A stretch of 64,000 nt of DNA from Actinophytocola sp963826035 (GTDB lineage: Bacteria > Actinomycetota > Actinomycetes > Mycobacteriales > Pseudonocardiaceae), in the NCBI GenBank assembly GCA_963826035.1, contig CAWGVZ010000004.1:434001-498000 (forward strand), written 5' to 3'. A program made the position numbers and the translations under genes. Shown here one piece after another: positions 45,372 to 54,580 of this stretch; the first letter of the stretch is position 1; every line of letters begins with the position of its first letter. The notes under the pieces are model-generated. The model did no database searches and had not been told where the DNA came from. It worked only from the letters and a program-made list of their open reading frames with translations.

Positions 45372-46328
45372 TCATATCTTTATCGAATCACGGCGGAACG
45401 TGCGGCGATAGGCGGCCGGGGTGGTGCCGACGGCGCGCTGGAAGTGTTGCCGCAGACCAGCTCCCGTGCCGAGGCCGCTGCGCTGGGCCACCACCTCCAC
45501 CGGGAGGTCGGTCGTCTCCAGTAGTTCCCGGGCCAGCGCCAGGCGCTGCTGGTTCAACCAGTTCAGTGGGGTGGCACCCACGAGCGACGCGAAGTGGCGG
45601 CCGAACGTCCGGATGCTCATCCCGGCCTGCGCGGCCAGGTCGCCGATGGTCAGCGGCTCCGCCAGGTTCCGCACGGCCCAGTCGAGCACCGGGGCCAGCC
45701 CGGTCGGCTTCGCGGCCGGCGGCGGCGGGATGTACTGCGCCTGCCCGCCCTCCCGGTGCGGCGCGACCACCATGCGCCTGCTGATCTCGCCGGCCACCGC
45801 GGCGCCGAAGTCGGTGGCCACGATGTGCAGGCACAGATCGATGCTCGCCGCCGTGCCGGCGCTCGTCAGGATGTCGCCGTCGTCGATGTACAGGGGATGC
45901 TCGTTCACCCGGACCGCCGGGTAGCGGCGGCGCAGCTCGTCGACGTGCTGCCAGTGCGTGGTCGCCTCGCGGCCGTCCAGCAGGCCGGCCTCGGCGAGCA
46001 CGAACGCGCCCGTGCACAGCGACGCGATCCGCGCACCCCGCTCGTGCGCCGCCCGCAGCGCGTCGAGCAGCTCGGCCGGCGCCTGGTAGCCCGGCATGAA
46101 GCACGCGGGCACGATCACCAGGTCGGCCGTGGCCATGGCCGCCAGCCCGGCCGGCGCCTGGACGAACAACCCGCCGGAGCCGCGATACGGCGACTCGCCC
46201 GGCTGGCAGACCGTCAGGTCGTACCACTCCGAGTGGAGATCGCGTCGCTCGCGACTGAACACGGTGAGCGGCACGGCCAACTCGAACAGCGCCGCTTCGT
46301 CGAGGATGGGCACGACCACGTGAGGCAT
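45372..46328 (-). CDS. GlxA-type AraC regulator (DJ-1/PfpI + HTH)
   Basis: 318 aa. The N-terminal DJ-1/PfpI domain (VVVPILDEAALFELAVPLTV ... ARIASLCTGAFVLAEAGLLD, with the nucleophile-elbow Cys in SLCTGAF) is followed by a linker and a C-terminal AraC double HTH (LTIGDLAAQAGMSIRTFGRH, LPVEVVAQRSGLGTGAGLRQ). Such proteins activate or repress neighbouring genes in response to metabolites. It is divergent from the MFS gene at 46399 (70-bp shared promoter region), so that exporter is the likely target. Not clearly linked to the ram locus. Confidence 0.9.
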   Translation of the reverse strand: MPHVVVPILDEAALFELAVPLTVFSRERRDLHSEWYDLTVCQPGESPYRGSGGLFVQAPAGLAAMATADLVIVPACFMPGYQAPAELLDALRAAHERGARIASLCTGAFVLAEAGLLDGREATTHWQHVDELRRRYPAVRVNEHPLYIDDGDILTSAGTAASIDLCLHIVATDFGAAVAGEISRRMVVAPHREGGQAQYIPPPPAAKPTGLAPVLDWAVRNLAEPLTIGDLAAQAGMSIRTFGRHFASLVGATPLNWLNQQRLALARELLETTDLPVEVVAQRSGLGTGAGLRQHFQRAVGTTPAAYRRTFRRDSIKI

Positions 46329-46398
46329 GGCGTAAATCTATCGCATCGCGACGTTTACGCCACTGTTCGGGTCGCCGGCCACGCGCGACGCTGGTCGC

Positions 46399-47568
46399 AT
46401 GGTGATGACCGAACAGCGGATGACCGAACAGCGGCGGCGGACCGAGCGGCACCTGGCCATGGCGGGGGTGGCGGCCATCGGGGTCAGCTTCGGCTTCGCG
46501 CGCTACGGCTACGGGTTGTTCCTGCCCGACCTGCGCACGACCTTCGGCCTGGACGTCACGACCATCGGCCTCATCGGCAGCGGGACCTACGCCGGCTACC
46601 TCGTGGCGCTGACGCTCGTCGGGCTGCTGTCCGCGCGACTGGGACCACGCCCGCTGATCGTGGCGTCCGGGCTGTTCGCCACGACCGGCCTGGCGCTCGT
46701 GGCGTTCGCGCCGAACACGGCCGTGCTCGTGCTCGGGCTGGTGCTCGCGGGCACCAGTTCCGGCTGGGCGTGGGCGCCCTACTCCGACGCCGTCCGCTCG
46801 CTGGTCGCGCCGGGTCGCCGCGAACGCGTGCTCGCCATCGTGCCCAACGGCACGGCGTTCGGCACGGCGGTCGCCGGCGTGCTGGCCCTCGCCGTGCCGT
46901 GGCGACCGGCCTGGCTCCTGTTCGCGCTCGCCGCGCTGGCCGTCACCGGCTACAACGCCTGGCTGCTGCGCGGCCTGCCCCGGCCGGAGCCGCAGCCCCG
47001 CGAGACCAGGATCCGGTACACGCCGGCCGCCGGGCCGCTGCTGGCGACCGCGCTCTCCTACGGCGTCATCGGCTCGGTCTACTGGACCTTCGCCGTCGAC
47101 CTGATCGCCGCGAACACCACGAACACCGCCACCGCCCCGATCTTCTGGACCATCATCGGTATCGCGGGCATCGGCGGGCTCGCCACGGCGCGCACGCTCG
47201 CCCGGATCGGACTGCGCCGCACGCACGCCCTGCTGTTCACCACGCTCGCCGTGGCGGTCGCCGTGCTGGCCGTCGCCCCGGATGCGACTGTCGCGGTAGG
47301 ACTGTCCGCGTTGCTGTACGGGCCGGCGTTCATGGCCGTGTCCGCCGTGCTCGCCGTGTGGAGCTACCAGGTGTTCCCGAGCCGGCCGGCGGCCGGGTTC
47401 AGCGCGGTCGTCTTCTTCCTGGGGATCGGCACGATCATCGGGCCGGTCACGGTCGGCGCCGTCGCCGACTGGATCGGCCTGACGGCGGCGTTCCCGCTGA
47501 CCGCCGTGCTCGCGCTCGTCACCCTTTCAGCGCGCCCGCGTCAGGTGATCCCCATGGTGGGCAGGTAG
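46399..47568 (+). CDS. MFS transporter (YbfB/YjiJ-like)
   Basis: 389 aa, 12 predicted helices. It opens MAGVAAIGVSFGFARYGYGL and LFLPDLRTTFGLDVTTIGLI, typical of the YbfB/CynX-like branch of the major facilitator superfamily. VGLLSARLGPRPLIVASGLF is motif A. The substrate is unknown. It is divergent from a GlxA-type regulator. The 3' end overlaps the convergent FUSC gene by 28 bp. Confidence 0.85.
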   Translation: MVMTEQRMTEQRRRTERHLAMAGVAAIGVSFGFARYGYGLFLPDLRTTFGLDVTTIGLIGSGTYAGYLVALTLVGLLSARLGPRPLIVASGLFATTGLALVAFAPNTAVLVLGLVLAGTSSGWAWAPYSDAVRSLVAPGRRERVLAIVPNGTAFGTAVAGVLALAVPWRPAWLLFALAALAVTGYNAWLLRGLPRPEPQPRETRIRYTPAAGPLLATALSYGVIGSVYWTFAVDLIAANTTNTATAPIFWTIIGIAGIGGLATARTLARIGLRRTHALLFTTLAVAVAVLAVAPDATVAVGLSALLYGPAFMAVSAVLAVWSYQVFPSRPAAGFSAVVFFLGIGTIIGPVTVGAVADWIGLTAAFPLTAVLALVTLSARPRQVIPMVGR

Positions 47569-48635
47569 CCGCGGGCCTTCTCGTGGTCGAGACCCGTGGC
47601 CTGCAACAGATCCACGGCGACCGAACGGAGTTGGGCGGTCACCACCTGCGCCGAGAAGCCCGTGTGTGCCACCGCGGCGGCGGTCACCGTCTCGGCCGCC
47701 TCGCCGATGGCCTCGCGGACCTCCGCCGGTTCGGTCTCGTCGCCCAGGACGGTGCCGAACGCGGTGGCCGCGTCGGCCAGGCCACGCAGCCCGTCGGGCA
47801 GGGCGGGTGGGAACGGCTCGTCGTCCGTGAGGGCCGAGCGGGTGCGGCGCAGCAGGACCCGGGAGTTGCGCAACGCCAGGTCCAGCGGCTCGGCGGCCGC
47901 CAGGTAGCGGCGCAGCCGGTGGCGTTGGCGGCGGTGCAGCGGGGACAGTGCGGTGATCTCGCGGGCGGTGCGCAGGGCGTCGCGGAACTCGTCGCCCGTG
48001 CGTTGGGTGCGGGCGCGGCGCAGGGCCTCCTGGGCGATGGACCGGTCGCGGGCGTCGATGGCGTCCGCCGCGCTGCGGAGCGCCGCGGCCAACTCGGCCA
48101 GCATCTGGCGACCGTGCCGGCGGGCGACCTCGGACGGGTCGCCCGGCAGCATGGCGATGGCCACGAGGCCGAGGACGCCGCCGATCAGCGCGTCGAGCAT
48201 CCGGTCGAGCCCGGCCGTGTCGCCCGGCGGCAGCAGCGTGGCGACGAGAATGGCGGACGAACCCGCCTGCAGCGTCACCAGCGCGCCGCCGCCGAGCACG
48301 ACCGAGATGGTCATGGCGAGCGCGAGCACCAGGGCGATCTGCCACGGCCCGGTGCCGATCCAGCTGATGAGCAGGTCACCGACCCCGATGCCGACACTCA
48401 CCCCGACGACCAGTTCCACCACCCGCCGCAGCCGCTGCTGCCCCATCCCGACACCGATGCAGATGACGACGGCGATCGGCGCGAAGAACGGCCGGCTGTG
48501 TCCGAACACTTCGGTGGCCACCAGCCAGGCGATGGCCGCGGCGACCGCGCACTGGAGGATCGGCAACGCCATCCAGCGCAACCGCCGCCGACGCACCCGA
48601 ACCATCGCCCGAAGCCGGGACCCGCTTACCCGCAC
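47541..48635 (-). CDS. FUSC-family aromatic-acid-exporter-like membrane protein
   Basis: 364 aa. About six helices in the first 160 residues (LPILQCAVAAAIAWLVATEV, FFAPIAVVICIGVGMGQQRL, VVELVVGVSVGIGVGDLLIS, IALVLALAMTISVVLGGGAL), then a long cytoplasmic helical region rich in Arg and Glu. The GxGxxxGQQRLRRVVELVVG motif is typical of FUSC/ArAE (YhfK, AaeB) half-size proteins. It probably exports small aromatic or weak acids; the substrate is unknown. Confidence 0.82.
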   Translation of the reverse strand: MRVSGSRLRAMVRVRRRRLRWMALPILQCAVAAAIAWLVATEVFGHSRPFFAPIAVVICIGVGMGQQRLRRVVELVVGVSVGIGVGDLLISWIGTGPWQIALVLALAMTISVVLGGGALVTLQAGSSAILVATLLPPGDTAGLDRMLDALIGGVLGLVAIAMLPGDPSEVARRHGRQMLAELAAALRSAADAIDARDRSIAQEALRRARTQRTGDEFRDALRTAREITALSPLHRRQRHRLRRYLAAAEPLDLALRNSRVLLRRTRSALTDDEPFPPALPDGLRGLADAATAFGTVLGDETEPAEVREAIGEAAETVTAAAVAHTGFSAQVVTAQLRSVAVDLLQATGLDHEKARGYLPTMGIT

Positions 48636-48668
48636 CCGCCCACGCTATTCGACCGGCCGATCATGCGC

Positions 48669-48706
48669 CCGAGGCCGGGTACGGGGTGTCCCGTACCCGG
48701 CCTCGG
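48669..48706 (-). terminator. very strong 17-bp-stem terminator
   Basis: CCGAGGCCGGGTACGGG / CCCGTACCCGGCCTCGG, 17 perfect pairs around a GTGT tetraloop. It lies 14 bp after the stop of the serine protease gene and just before the FUSC gene on the same strand. Confidence 0.88.
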
Positions 48707-48720
48707 TGATCATCGTGGGA

Positions 48721-49668
48721 TCAGGGCTGCGAGATCCAGTAGTTGATGAAGGACATGACGTCCGGCCGGAACCGGGTGCCGCTGTTCGTCGGGTTGGCGC
48801 CGCTCACGCCCTTGGCGTGGATGGCGGTGACGCACCAGCCGCCGCACAGGCCCGGCGCCGTGGAGTTGAAGCGGTAGACAGGGGATCCGCTCTGCCCGTT
48901 GAAGGTGTCGATCCAATACCAGAGCCGGTTCGCGGTCTGGGAGTACGTGGCGTCGCCGTCCCACCACATCGTTCCGTACGGCTTGTCGCCCGGGTAGCCC
49001 TCGACGTAGAAGTTCTGGTTCACCAGGTTCTCGCCGGTGCTGTACCACCAGCCGAACCAGCCGGTGGCGTTGCCGACGTCGCAGGTCAGCTTGACCAGAC
49101 CGTAGTCGTGGTCGGCCGGGTAGCCGTTGATCCAGCTCGCCGTGGTCCAGACGTCGGCGATCCCCCCACTGCAGGTCCCGAACGGCTTGGAGTTCCCGGT
49201 GCGGCCGGGAGTGACGGTGTACGAGGTGACCCAGGTGCCGCCGTCGTGCACGCAGTGTCCTGCGGTGACGAGCACGTCGCGGCTGAGCATGAAGCCGGTA
49301 CAGCCGCCCTTGTTGGTCTCCAGGTGCGCGATCGCGCCCCACGGAGTGCTGGCCGGCACGGACTCCTGCACCCGGCCGTCGGGGCCGATGACCGTGTTGG
49401 TGCCGGCCGCCTTGCTGCTACCGGCGCCGTTCGTGCCGCCCTTGCCGGCATAGCCGGAGTGCCCGGCCGCCGCGGACCGTAGCGAGGTCGCGGCATCCGC
49501 CGGCAGGGTGACCGTCCGCCCGGTGCCGTTGACCATGGTGATGCCGGCCGGCTCGGCCGGTGCCGCGGCCGCCGCACCGGTGGTCACCCCGCTGAGGGCG
49601 ACCGCCGTGGCGCCGGAAACGGCCAGTGCCAAGGACAGAATCGTTCGGGGTCTTCGGTTGTGGTTCAT
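48721..49668 (-). CDS. secreted trypsin/V8-like serine protease
   Basis: 315 aa from ATG 49668 (MNHNRRPRTILSLALAVSGA). Signal peptide to about residue 32, a propeptide of about 75 residues, then a chymotrypsin-fold domain. Catalytic His is in VTAGHCVHDGGTW, Asp in YPADHDYGLVKL and Ser in NGQSGSPVYRF. Cys pairs flank the active site, and the TGFMLSRDVLVTAGHC opening is typical of glutamyl-endopeptidase (V8-like) actinobacterial proteases. It acts outside the cell. No inhibitor gene is adjacent. Confidence 0.92.
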   Translation of the reverse strand: MNHNRRPRTILSLALAVSGATAVALSGVTTGAAAAAPAEPAGITMVNGTGRTVTLPADAATSLRSAAAGHSGYAGKGGTNGAGSSKAAGTNTVIGPDGRVQESVPASTPWGAIAHLETNKGGCTGFMLSRDVLVTAGHCVHDGGTWVTSYTVTPGRTGNSKPFGTCSGGIADVWTTASWINGYPADHDYGLVKLTCDVGNATGWFGWWYSTGENLVNQNFYVEGYPGDKPYGTMWWDGDATYSQTANRLWYWIDTFNGQSGSPVYRFNSTAPGLCGGWCVTAIHAKGVSGANPTNSGTRFRPDVMSFINYWISQP

Positions 49669-49890
49669 CAAGGGCTGCCTTCCCCATGCGGGCGGCCGAG
49701 TCGCCGCCACGGAGAAGGAGACCGTTCGCCCGGCGGAAATACGTTGACTCGCCGGTAATGCCCCGATTGGCGGCCCCTTGAGGCACCCTGCGAGGCTAAT
49801 CTGTCGGTGTGCACGACTAGAATTAAAAACAGGGGTCCCAGGACCGGTTTTGTCGGTGTGAACCGATAGCCTCGAACCGGAGCCCTGTCC

Positions 49891-50982
49891 TCAGCTCAGA
49901 GCGCGGCGTTGTTCGTACAGCTCCGCCAGGGTGGCGCCCGCCGGACCCACCTCCCCGGCGTGGCCCAGCCAGCGATTCGCCTGTTCCTGGGGCAGCGGGC
50001 CCAGTTCGATCTCCGCCAGGCAGCGGCCCGGGCGCACCACCGCCGGATGCAGGCGCGCCACGTTCTCGTTCGTGGTCAGGCACACCAGGATGTCCAGGCC
50101 CTGGCCGAGCAGGCCGTCGGTCAGGTTGAGGAGGCGCGACAGTGCCTGGCCCGAGTCCTGTTTGGCGTCCGCGCCAACCAGTTCGTCGCAGTCCTCCAGG
50201 ACCAGGAGGCGCCAGCGGCGGGCCTCGTCCTGGCGTTGTTCGCCCAGTATCACGGTGGTCAGGTAGCTCGGGTCGGTGAACAACATCTCCGGATCGATCA
50301 CGCTGTCCACCTGGCACCAGTCGCGCCACTCGCGGGCCAGCGCCCGCACGGCGGTGGTCTTGCCCGTGCCGGCCGGGCCGTGCAGGAGCAGCAGCCGGCC
50401 GGTCACCTGCGCCGGCCGCAGCGTCATCAGGCGGTCCAGCGAGTCTACCGTGGACTCGGCGTAGTTGGCGCGGATGGCCGACCACGTCGGCAGGTCGACC
50501 GTGCGTGGCGCGCGCTCTCCGCCGGGTCCGCAGGTGTTGTTGTGCCAGAAGCCGACCGGGATCTCGGACTCGGCCGGTTCGCCCACGCGGGCCGTCGCCA
50601 CGGCGCGGGCCAGGATCTGGCGGGCGAGCTCGTCGTCCTCCGCGCAGACTCGGACGGTAGCCGCGCCCGCTCGGCCGCGCAACGCGACGAGGGTCCAGCC
50701 GGGACCGGTCGCCAGGTGCGAGCGCAGCCCGTCGTGCTCGTGGGTGAGGTCGGGTTCGACGCCGGCCGGTAGCAGCGTCGCGTCGGCCGGCACCTCGGTT
50801 ATCTCGGCCGACCGGGAATGCGGTTGGGTTCCGTTGATGAACGGCTCCATGCCGATGGCGTTCACCACGCCGTCGATCGGCATGTTGCCGCCGAAGAACA
50901 TCGATCGGTCAAGGACCTGGGGTACCACTGTTTGGGTTGCTGTCACGCGGACAGGTTGGGCCACCGCGCCCATCTGGCACAA
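49891..50982 (-). CDS. DUF5925-AAA ATPase
   Basis: 363 aa. The N-terminal DUF5925 region (AEITEVPADATLLPAGVEPD ... GPGWTLVALRGRAGAATVRV) precedes an AAA domain: Walker A LLLHGPAGTGKTTAVRALAR, Walker B WRLLVLEDCDELVG, sensor 1 ILVCLTTNENVARL, arginine finger HPAVVRPGRCLAEIELG. Very similar proteins occur across Streptomyces with unknown function. The start is uncertain: the first Met is at 50982, but later ones (such as MFFGGN) are possible. Transcribed alone. Confidence 0.85.
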   Translation of the reverse strand: MCQMGAVAQPVRVTATQTVVPQVLDRSMFFGGNMPIDGVVNAIGMEPFINGTQPHSRSAEITEVPADATLLPAGVEPDLTHEHDGLRSHLATGPGWTLVALRGRAGAATVRVCAEDDELARQILARAVATARVGEPAESEIPVGFWHNNTCGPGGERAPRTVDLPTWSAIRANYAESTVDSLDRLMTLRPAQVTGRLLLLHGPAGTGKTTAVRALAREWRDWCQVDSVIDPEMLFTDPSYLTTVILGEQRQDEARRWRLLVLEDCDELVGADAKQDSGQALSRLLNLTDGLLGQGLDILVCLTTNENVARLHPAVVRPGRCLAEIELGPLPQEQANRWLGHAGEVGPAGATLAELYEQRRALS

Positions 50983-51085
50983 CCGGGTTTACCCGGAGAT
51001 CGACTCAGGGTCGTCGTCGCGCGGACCGAACGAACGCGACCTAAACTCATAACAGGTCGGGGAACCCAGCCAAGGCGAGGGAGCC

Positions 51086-51541
51086 ATGCGCAACGAACCG
51101 GACCCGGACAGAACCCGTCTCGATCTCAACCCGGCGGCCGAACCGCCCCCACCACAGGCGGAAGTGTTCAACGAGCCCGTGGTCGAGGAAGGATTCACCG
51201 ATCCGGACCACCGGACACGGCGCGTCGTACGCACCGTGTGCACGGTGGTCAGCTCGATCACCGTGGCGTTCGCGCTTGCGCTGGCCGTCCACATCGTGCT
51301 GGTGGTCGGCGAGGCGAACCCGGCCAACGGCTTCGCGTCCTTTGTGGACGACTGGGCGGCGGCCGTGTCGCTCGGCCTGCGCGACCTTTTCACGCCCGAG
51401 AACCTTAAGGTGCGGACGCTGCTGAACGACGGTGTCGCGGCCATCGGCTGGCTGATCATCGGCGGGGTGATCAATTATCTCGTCCGGCGCCTCGCTCTGC
51501 CAGGGCCACGGCAGGTGCGCTACCGCCGCGTGGTGCGCTGA
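51086..51541 (+). CDS. two-helix membrane protein, hypothetical
   Basis: 151 aa. A hydrophilic acidic/Pro-rich N-terminus (RTRLDLNPAAEPPPPQAEVF) and two membrane helices (VVSSITVAFALALAVHIVLV and ~VAAIGWLIIGGVINYLVRRL), with a conserved-looking loop GFASFVDDWAAAVSLGLRDL ending LFTPENLKV. Such small membrane proteins are common in actinobacteria. Function unknown. It ends 4 bp before the convergent udgX. Confidence 0.78.
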   Translation: MRNEPDPDRTRLDLNPAAEPPPPQAEVFNEPVVEEGFTDPDHRTRRVVRTVCTVVSSITVAFALALAVHIVLVVGEANPANGFASFVDDWAAAVSLGLRDLFTPENLKVRTLLNDGVAAIGWLIIGGVINYLVRRLALPGPRQVRYRRVVR

Positions 51542-51545
51542 CCGC

Positions 51546-52187
51546 TCACGCGTTCTGTCCGGACACGGCCGACGCGGCGGATCGCAGGTCGGCCACCAGA
51601 TCCCGGTAGGTCGACTCGCGGTCCGGTGCGCGCAGCCTCGTACGCACCCTGTGCACTGTGGACATCACCCGGGACACCACTCGCGCCCGGCTCATCGGCA
51701 GGTCGACCACCTTGCCGCGCTCGCGGGTGATCCGGAAGTCCGGGCCGAGCAACGACTGCGCGGCCGTCGCCCCGAGACACAGCACCGGGTCCGGCTCGAC
51801 CACGTCGAGTTCGGCCAGCAGCCACGGCCCGGCACGCGACCACCTCCGTACGCGACGGCTTCTGGTGGATCCGCCGCTTGCCGCGCTCGTCCCGGCGGAC
51901 CTTGAAGTGCTTCACCGCGTTCGTGACGTAGACCGCCGCGCGTTCGATGCCGGCCTCGTCGAGCGCCCGGTCCGGCAGCCGTCCGCCGGGCCGACGAACG
52001 GCTCACCGGCGCGGTCCTCCCGGTCGCCGGGTTGTTCGCCGACGATCAGTACGGCGCCGTCGGCCGGTCCCGCGCCGAACACCGTCTGGGTCGCGTTGCG
52101 GTACAGGTCGCAACCCTCACAGTGGTTCGCCGCCGCACGCAGGCCCTCGATTCCGGCACCACTCGGCACGTACTCCTCGGCGCTCAT
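51546..52187 (-). pseudogene. udgX: UdgX uracil-DNA glycosylase with two compensating frameshifts
   Basis: Three pieces in two frames make one protein of about 215 aa. From ATG 52187: MSAEEYVPSGAGIEGLRAAA, CEGCDLYRNATQTVFGAGPA, and motif 1 GEQPGDREDRAGEPFVGPA. Then, shifted, come ALDEAGIERAAVYVTNAVKH, then KHFKVRRDERGKRRIHQKPS and RTEVVAC. Finally, back in the first frame, come VVEPDPVLCLGATAAQSLLG and VSRVMSTVH...APDREST. KRRIH is the UdgX hallmark; its His bonds covalently to the abasic site. One G is missing near 51984 and one G is extra near 51828. As written the gene is dead; two run-length errors would explain it. Confidence 0.8.
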
Positions 52188-52229
52188 GGTCGTGGCTACC
52201 CGGCACCGTGACCGGGAACCGGGATCGCG

Positions 52230-52592
52230 CTATCTCGCCAGGATGGTGCACACGAGCGCCACCGCGCCCGGCGTCGCCTGAACCAGGAGGATTCGTGGGT
52301 TGGCCGTCGCGGCGCCGTAGAGCCCCGCGATGATCACGCAGGCCAGGAAGAACACAGTGACCGGGAATGCCACCGGATCGCCCGCCACCAGGCCGAATAC
52401 CAGCCCAGCGGCGAGAAATCCGTTGTACAGCCCCTGGTTCGCGGCGAGCGGGGCACTGGCCTCGGCGAACTCCTCGGTGGTGCCGAAGGTGGCGCGCACC
52501 CTCGGTGTCCGCCACAGGAACATCTCCATCACCATGATGTAGCCGTGCAGTGCGGCGACGAGCGCCACGAGCACAGCGGCGACGACGTCCAA
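52230..52592 (-). CDS. DUF1304-family membrane protein
   Basis: 120 aa, four hydrophobic helices: MDVVAAVLVALVAALHGYIM, GLYNGFLAAGLVFGLVAGDP, VAFPVTVFFLACVIIAGLYG and LLVQATPGAVALVCTI. The ALHGYIMVMEMFLWRTPRVR and EASAPLAANQGLYNGFLAAG segments define DUF1304. Function unknown. It is the third gene on the minus strand after the symporter and a small membrane protein, starting right after the latter's stop. Confidence 0.9.
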   Translation of the reverse strand: MDVVAAVLVALVAALHGYIMVMEMFLWRTPRVRATFGTTEEFAEASAPLAANQGLYNGFLAAGLVFGLVAGDPVAFPVTVFFLACVIIAGLYGAATANPRILLVQATPGAVALVCTILAR

Positions 52593-52865
52593 CTAGTCCT
52601 CCGGTTGCTGGTCGGCGGGTTCCGGGTCCGGGTCCGGTATCCGCAGCGGGCGAATCATGGCCCAGGTCAGGAACGCGGCGGACACGGCCAGCATGCCGAT
52701 CCCCGCCCACAGGTTGATGTTCACCCCGGCCGCCCGGTCGATCTCGTCGTCCGTGGTGAAGCCGAGGCCCATGATCGTGATCACCAGGCCGTAGATGCCC
52801 ATCAGCAGGGCGATGATCAGGCGGACGTCGAAGGCACTGCGTCGGGTCGTCGGTGTCGCGCTCAT
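52593..52865 (-). CDS. small two-helix membrane protein next to symporter
   Basis: 90 aa from ATG 52865 (MSATPTTRRSAFDVRLIIAL). Two helices (LIIALLMGIYGLVITIMGLG; INLWAGIGMLAVSAAFLTWA), then an acidic-Pro tail (IPDPDPEPADQQPED). It starts 14 bp after the sodium:solute symporter stop. Actinobacterial SSS transporters often have such a companion, so it may be an accessory subunit. Role unproven. Confidence 0.8.
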   Translation of the reverse strand: MSATPTTRRSAFDVRLIIALLMGIYGLVITIMGLGFTTDDEIDRAAGVNINLWAGIGMLAVSAAFLTWAMIRPLRIPDPDPEPADQQPED

Positions 52866-52879
52866 CGTGCCGGCCCTCC

Positions 52880-54580
52880 CTAGAAGATGATGTTGAATGC
52901 GATGGTCACGACCAGCACGATGCCGGCCAGCAGGGCCGGGTTGCGGTACCAGCCGGCGTCCTCGCCGGTGGTCTCGTGCTGGCGGGTCTCCTTCGGCGTC
53001 AGCGAGTAGACCAACCCCACGAGCTGGTCTGCCGGTTTCGGCGCGGTGACCGCGGTGACCGCCACGCTCACCACGATGTCGACCACGAACGCCGCGCCCG
53101 CTCCGACGAACGCGCCGCCCTGGCCCGGCAGGTTCCACACGCCCGACTCGGTGAGGATGAACACGACCACGGCCGTCGCCGTACCGCTGACAAGGCCGAT
53201 CCAGCCGGCGGACGCGGTCATCCGGCGCCAGAACATACCGAGGATGAACGTGGCGAACAGCGGTGCGTTGAAGAACGAGAACAGCTGTTGCAGGTAGTCC
53301 ATGAGGTTGGCGTAGGTGGAGGCGATGAACGCCGTGCCGATGGCCAGGACGGTCGCGACGACCGTGACCACCCGGCCCACCTGCAGGTAGTAGCCGTCCG
53401 GCCGGTCCTTGCGGAGGTACGCCTGCCAGATGTCGTAGGTGAACACGGTGTTGAACGAACTGAGGTTGGCCGCCATGCCCGCCATGAACGACGCGAGCAG
53501 GCCGGCGATCGCGATGCCGAGCATGCCGTTGGGCAACAGGTCACGCATGAGCAGCAGCAACGCGTCGTTGAACGTGGCGCCGCTGGGCGCCTCCTCGCCG
53601 GCCATCAACGCGGCCTTGTTCTCGCCCTGCAGCTCGGTGACGGCGACGCCGGCGATCATGCCGGGGACGATCACGATGAACGGGATGAGCATCTTCGGGA
53701 ACGCGCCGATGATCGGCGTGCGGCGCGCGGCGGACATGCTCTTGGCCGCCATGGCCCGCTGCACCTCGACGAAGTTCGTGGTCCAGTAGCCGAACGACAG
53801 CACGAAGCCGAGACCGAACACGAGGCCGAGCACCGACAGGAAGTTGTCGGTGAAGCCGGTGAGCTGGTTGCCCGGCCAGCTTTCGAGCTGCTCGGGGCCG
53901 CCGGGGCCGGCCGAGACCTTGTCGACCAGGCCCTGCCAGCCGCCGACCTTGTAGAGGCCGACGATGGTGAGCGGCAGCAACGCGGCGACGATCACCACGA
54001 ACTGCAGCACCTCGTTGTAGATCGCCGCGGAGAGCCCACCGAGTGCGGTGTAGCTCAGCACGATGGCGGCCGCCGTGATCACCGATACCCAGATCGGCCA
54101 GCCGAGGAGCAGGTTCACCACGCTCGCCAGCAGGAACAGGTTGGCGCCCGCGATCAGCACCTGGGCGGTGGCGAAGCTGATGCCGTTGACCAGGTGGGCG
54201 GGTTTGCCGAAGCGGCGCAGCATGAACTCCGGGACGCTGCGCACCTTCGAGCCGTAGTAGAACGGCATCATCACGATGCCGAGGAACAGCATCGCCGGAA
54301 CGGCGCCGATCCAGAAGTAGTGGGCGGTCGGCATGCCGTACTCGGCGCCGTTGGCCGACATGCCCATGACCTCGATGGCGCCGAGATTCGCGGAGATGAA
54401 CGCGAGTCCCGTCACCCACGCCGGCAGCGAACGGCCGGAGAGGAAGAAGTCGATACTGCTGGAGACGTGCTTTCTTGCCATATACCCGATGCCCAGCACA
54501 AGCACGAAGTAGAGCGCGAGCAGGATGAAGTCCACCGCGTTGGCATCCAGCCGCAAGTTCGCGTCCGCCAGTACCTGCAA
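52880..54580 (-). CDS. sodium:solute symporter (SSS/SGLT family)
   Basis: 566 aa, about 14 helices. Family signatures: DFFLSGRSLPAWVTGLAFIS, FRRFGKP-like EFMLRRFGKPAHLVNGISFA, GGLSAAIYNEVLQFVVIVAA and LLASFMAGMAANLSSFNTVF, followed by YLRKDRPDGYYLQVGRVVTV. The N-terminus is most like SGLT-type sugar transporters (GAEYGMPTAHYFWIGAVPAM). It probably takes up a sugar or polyol with Na+. Substrate unproven. First gene of a three-gene minus-strand group. Confidence 0.9.
   Translation of the reverse strand: MQVLADANLRLDANAVDFILLALYFVLVLGIGYMARKHVSSSIDFFLSGRSLPAWVTGLAFISANLGAIEVMGMSANGAEYGMPTAHYFWIGAVPAMLFLGIVMMPFYYGSKVRSVPEFMLRRFGKPAHLVNGISFATAQVLIAGANLFLLASVVNLLLGWPIWVSVITAAAIVLSYTALGGLSAAIYNEVLQFVVIVAALLPLTIVGLYKVGGWQGLVDKVSAGPGGPEQLESWPGNQLTGFTDNFLSVLGLVFGLGFVLSFGYWTTNFVEVQRAMAAKSMSAARRTPIIGAFPKMLIPFIVIVPGMIAGVAVTELQGENKAALMAGEEAPSGATFNDALLLLMRDLLPNGMLGIAIAGLLASFMAGMAANLSSFNTVFTYDIWQAYLRKDRPDGYYLQVGRVVTVVATVLAIGTAFIASTYANLMDYLQQLFSFFNAPLFATFILGMFWRRMTASAGWIGLVSGTATAVVVFILTESGVWNLPGQGGAFVGAGAAFVVDIVVSVAVTAVTAPKPADQLVGLVYSLTPKETRQHETTGEDAGWYRNPALLAGIVLVVTIAFNIIF

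Noticed and set aside
45594..48746. 1050-aa plus-strand open frame
   Set aside because: Low-complexity Arg/Gly/His shadow of the GlxA, MFS and FUSC genes.
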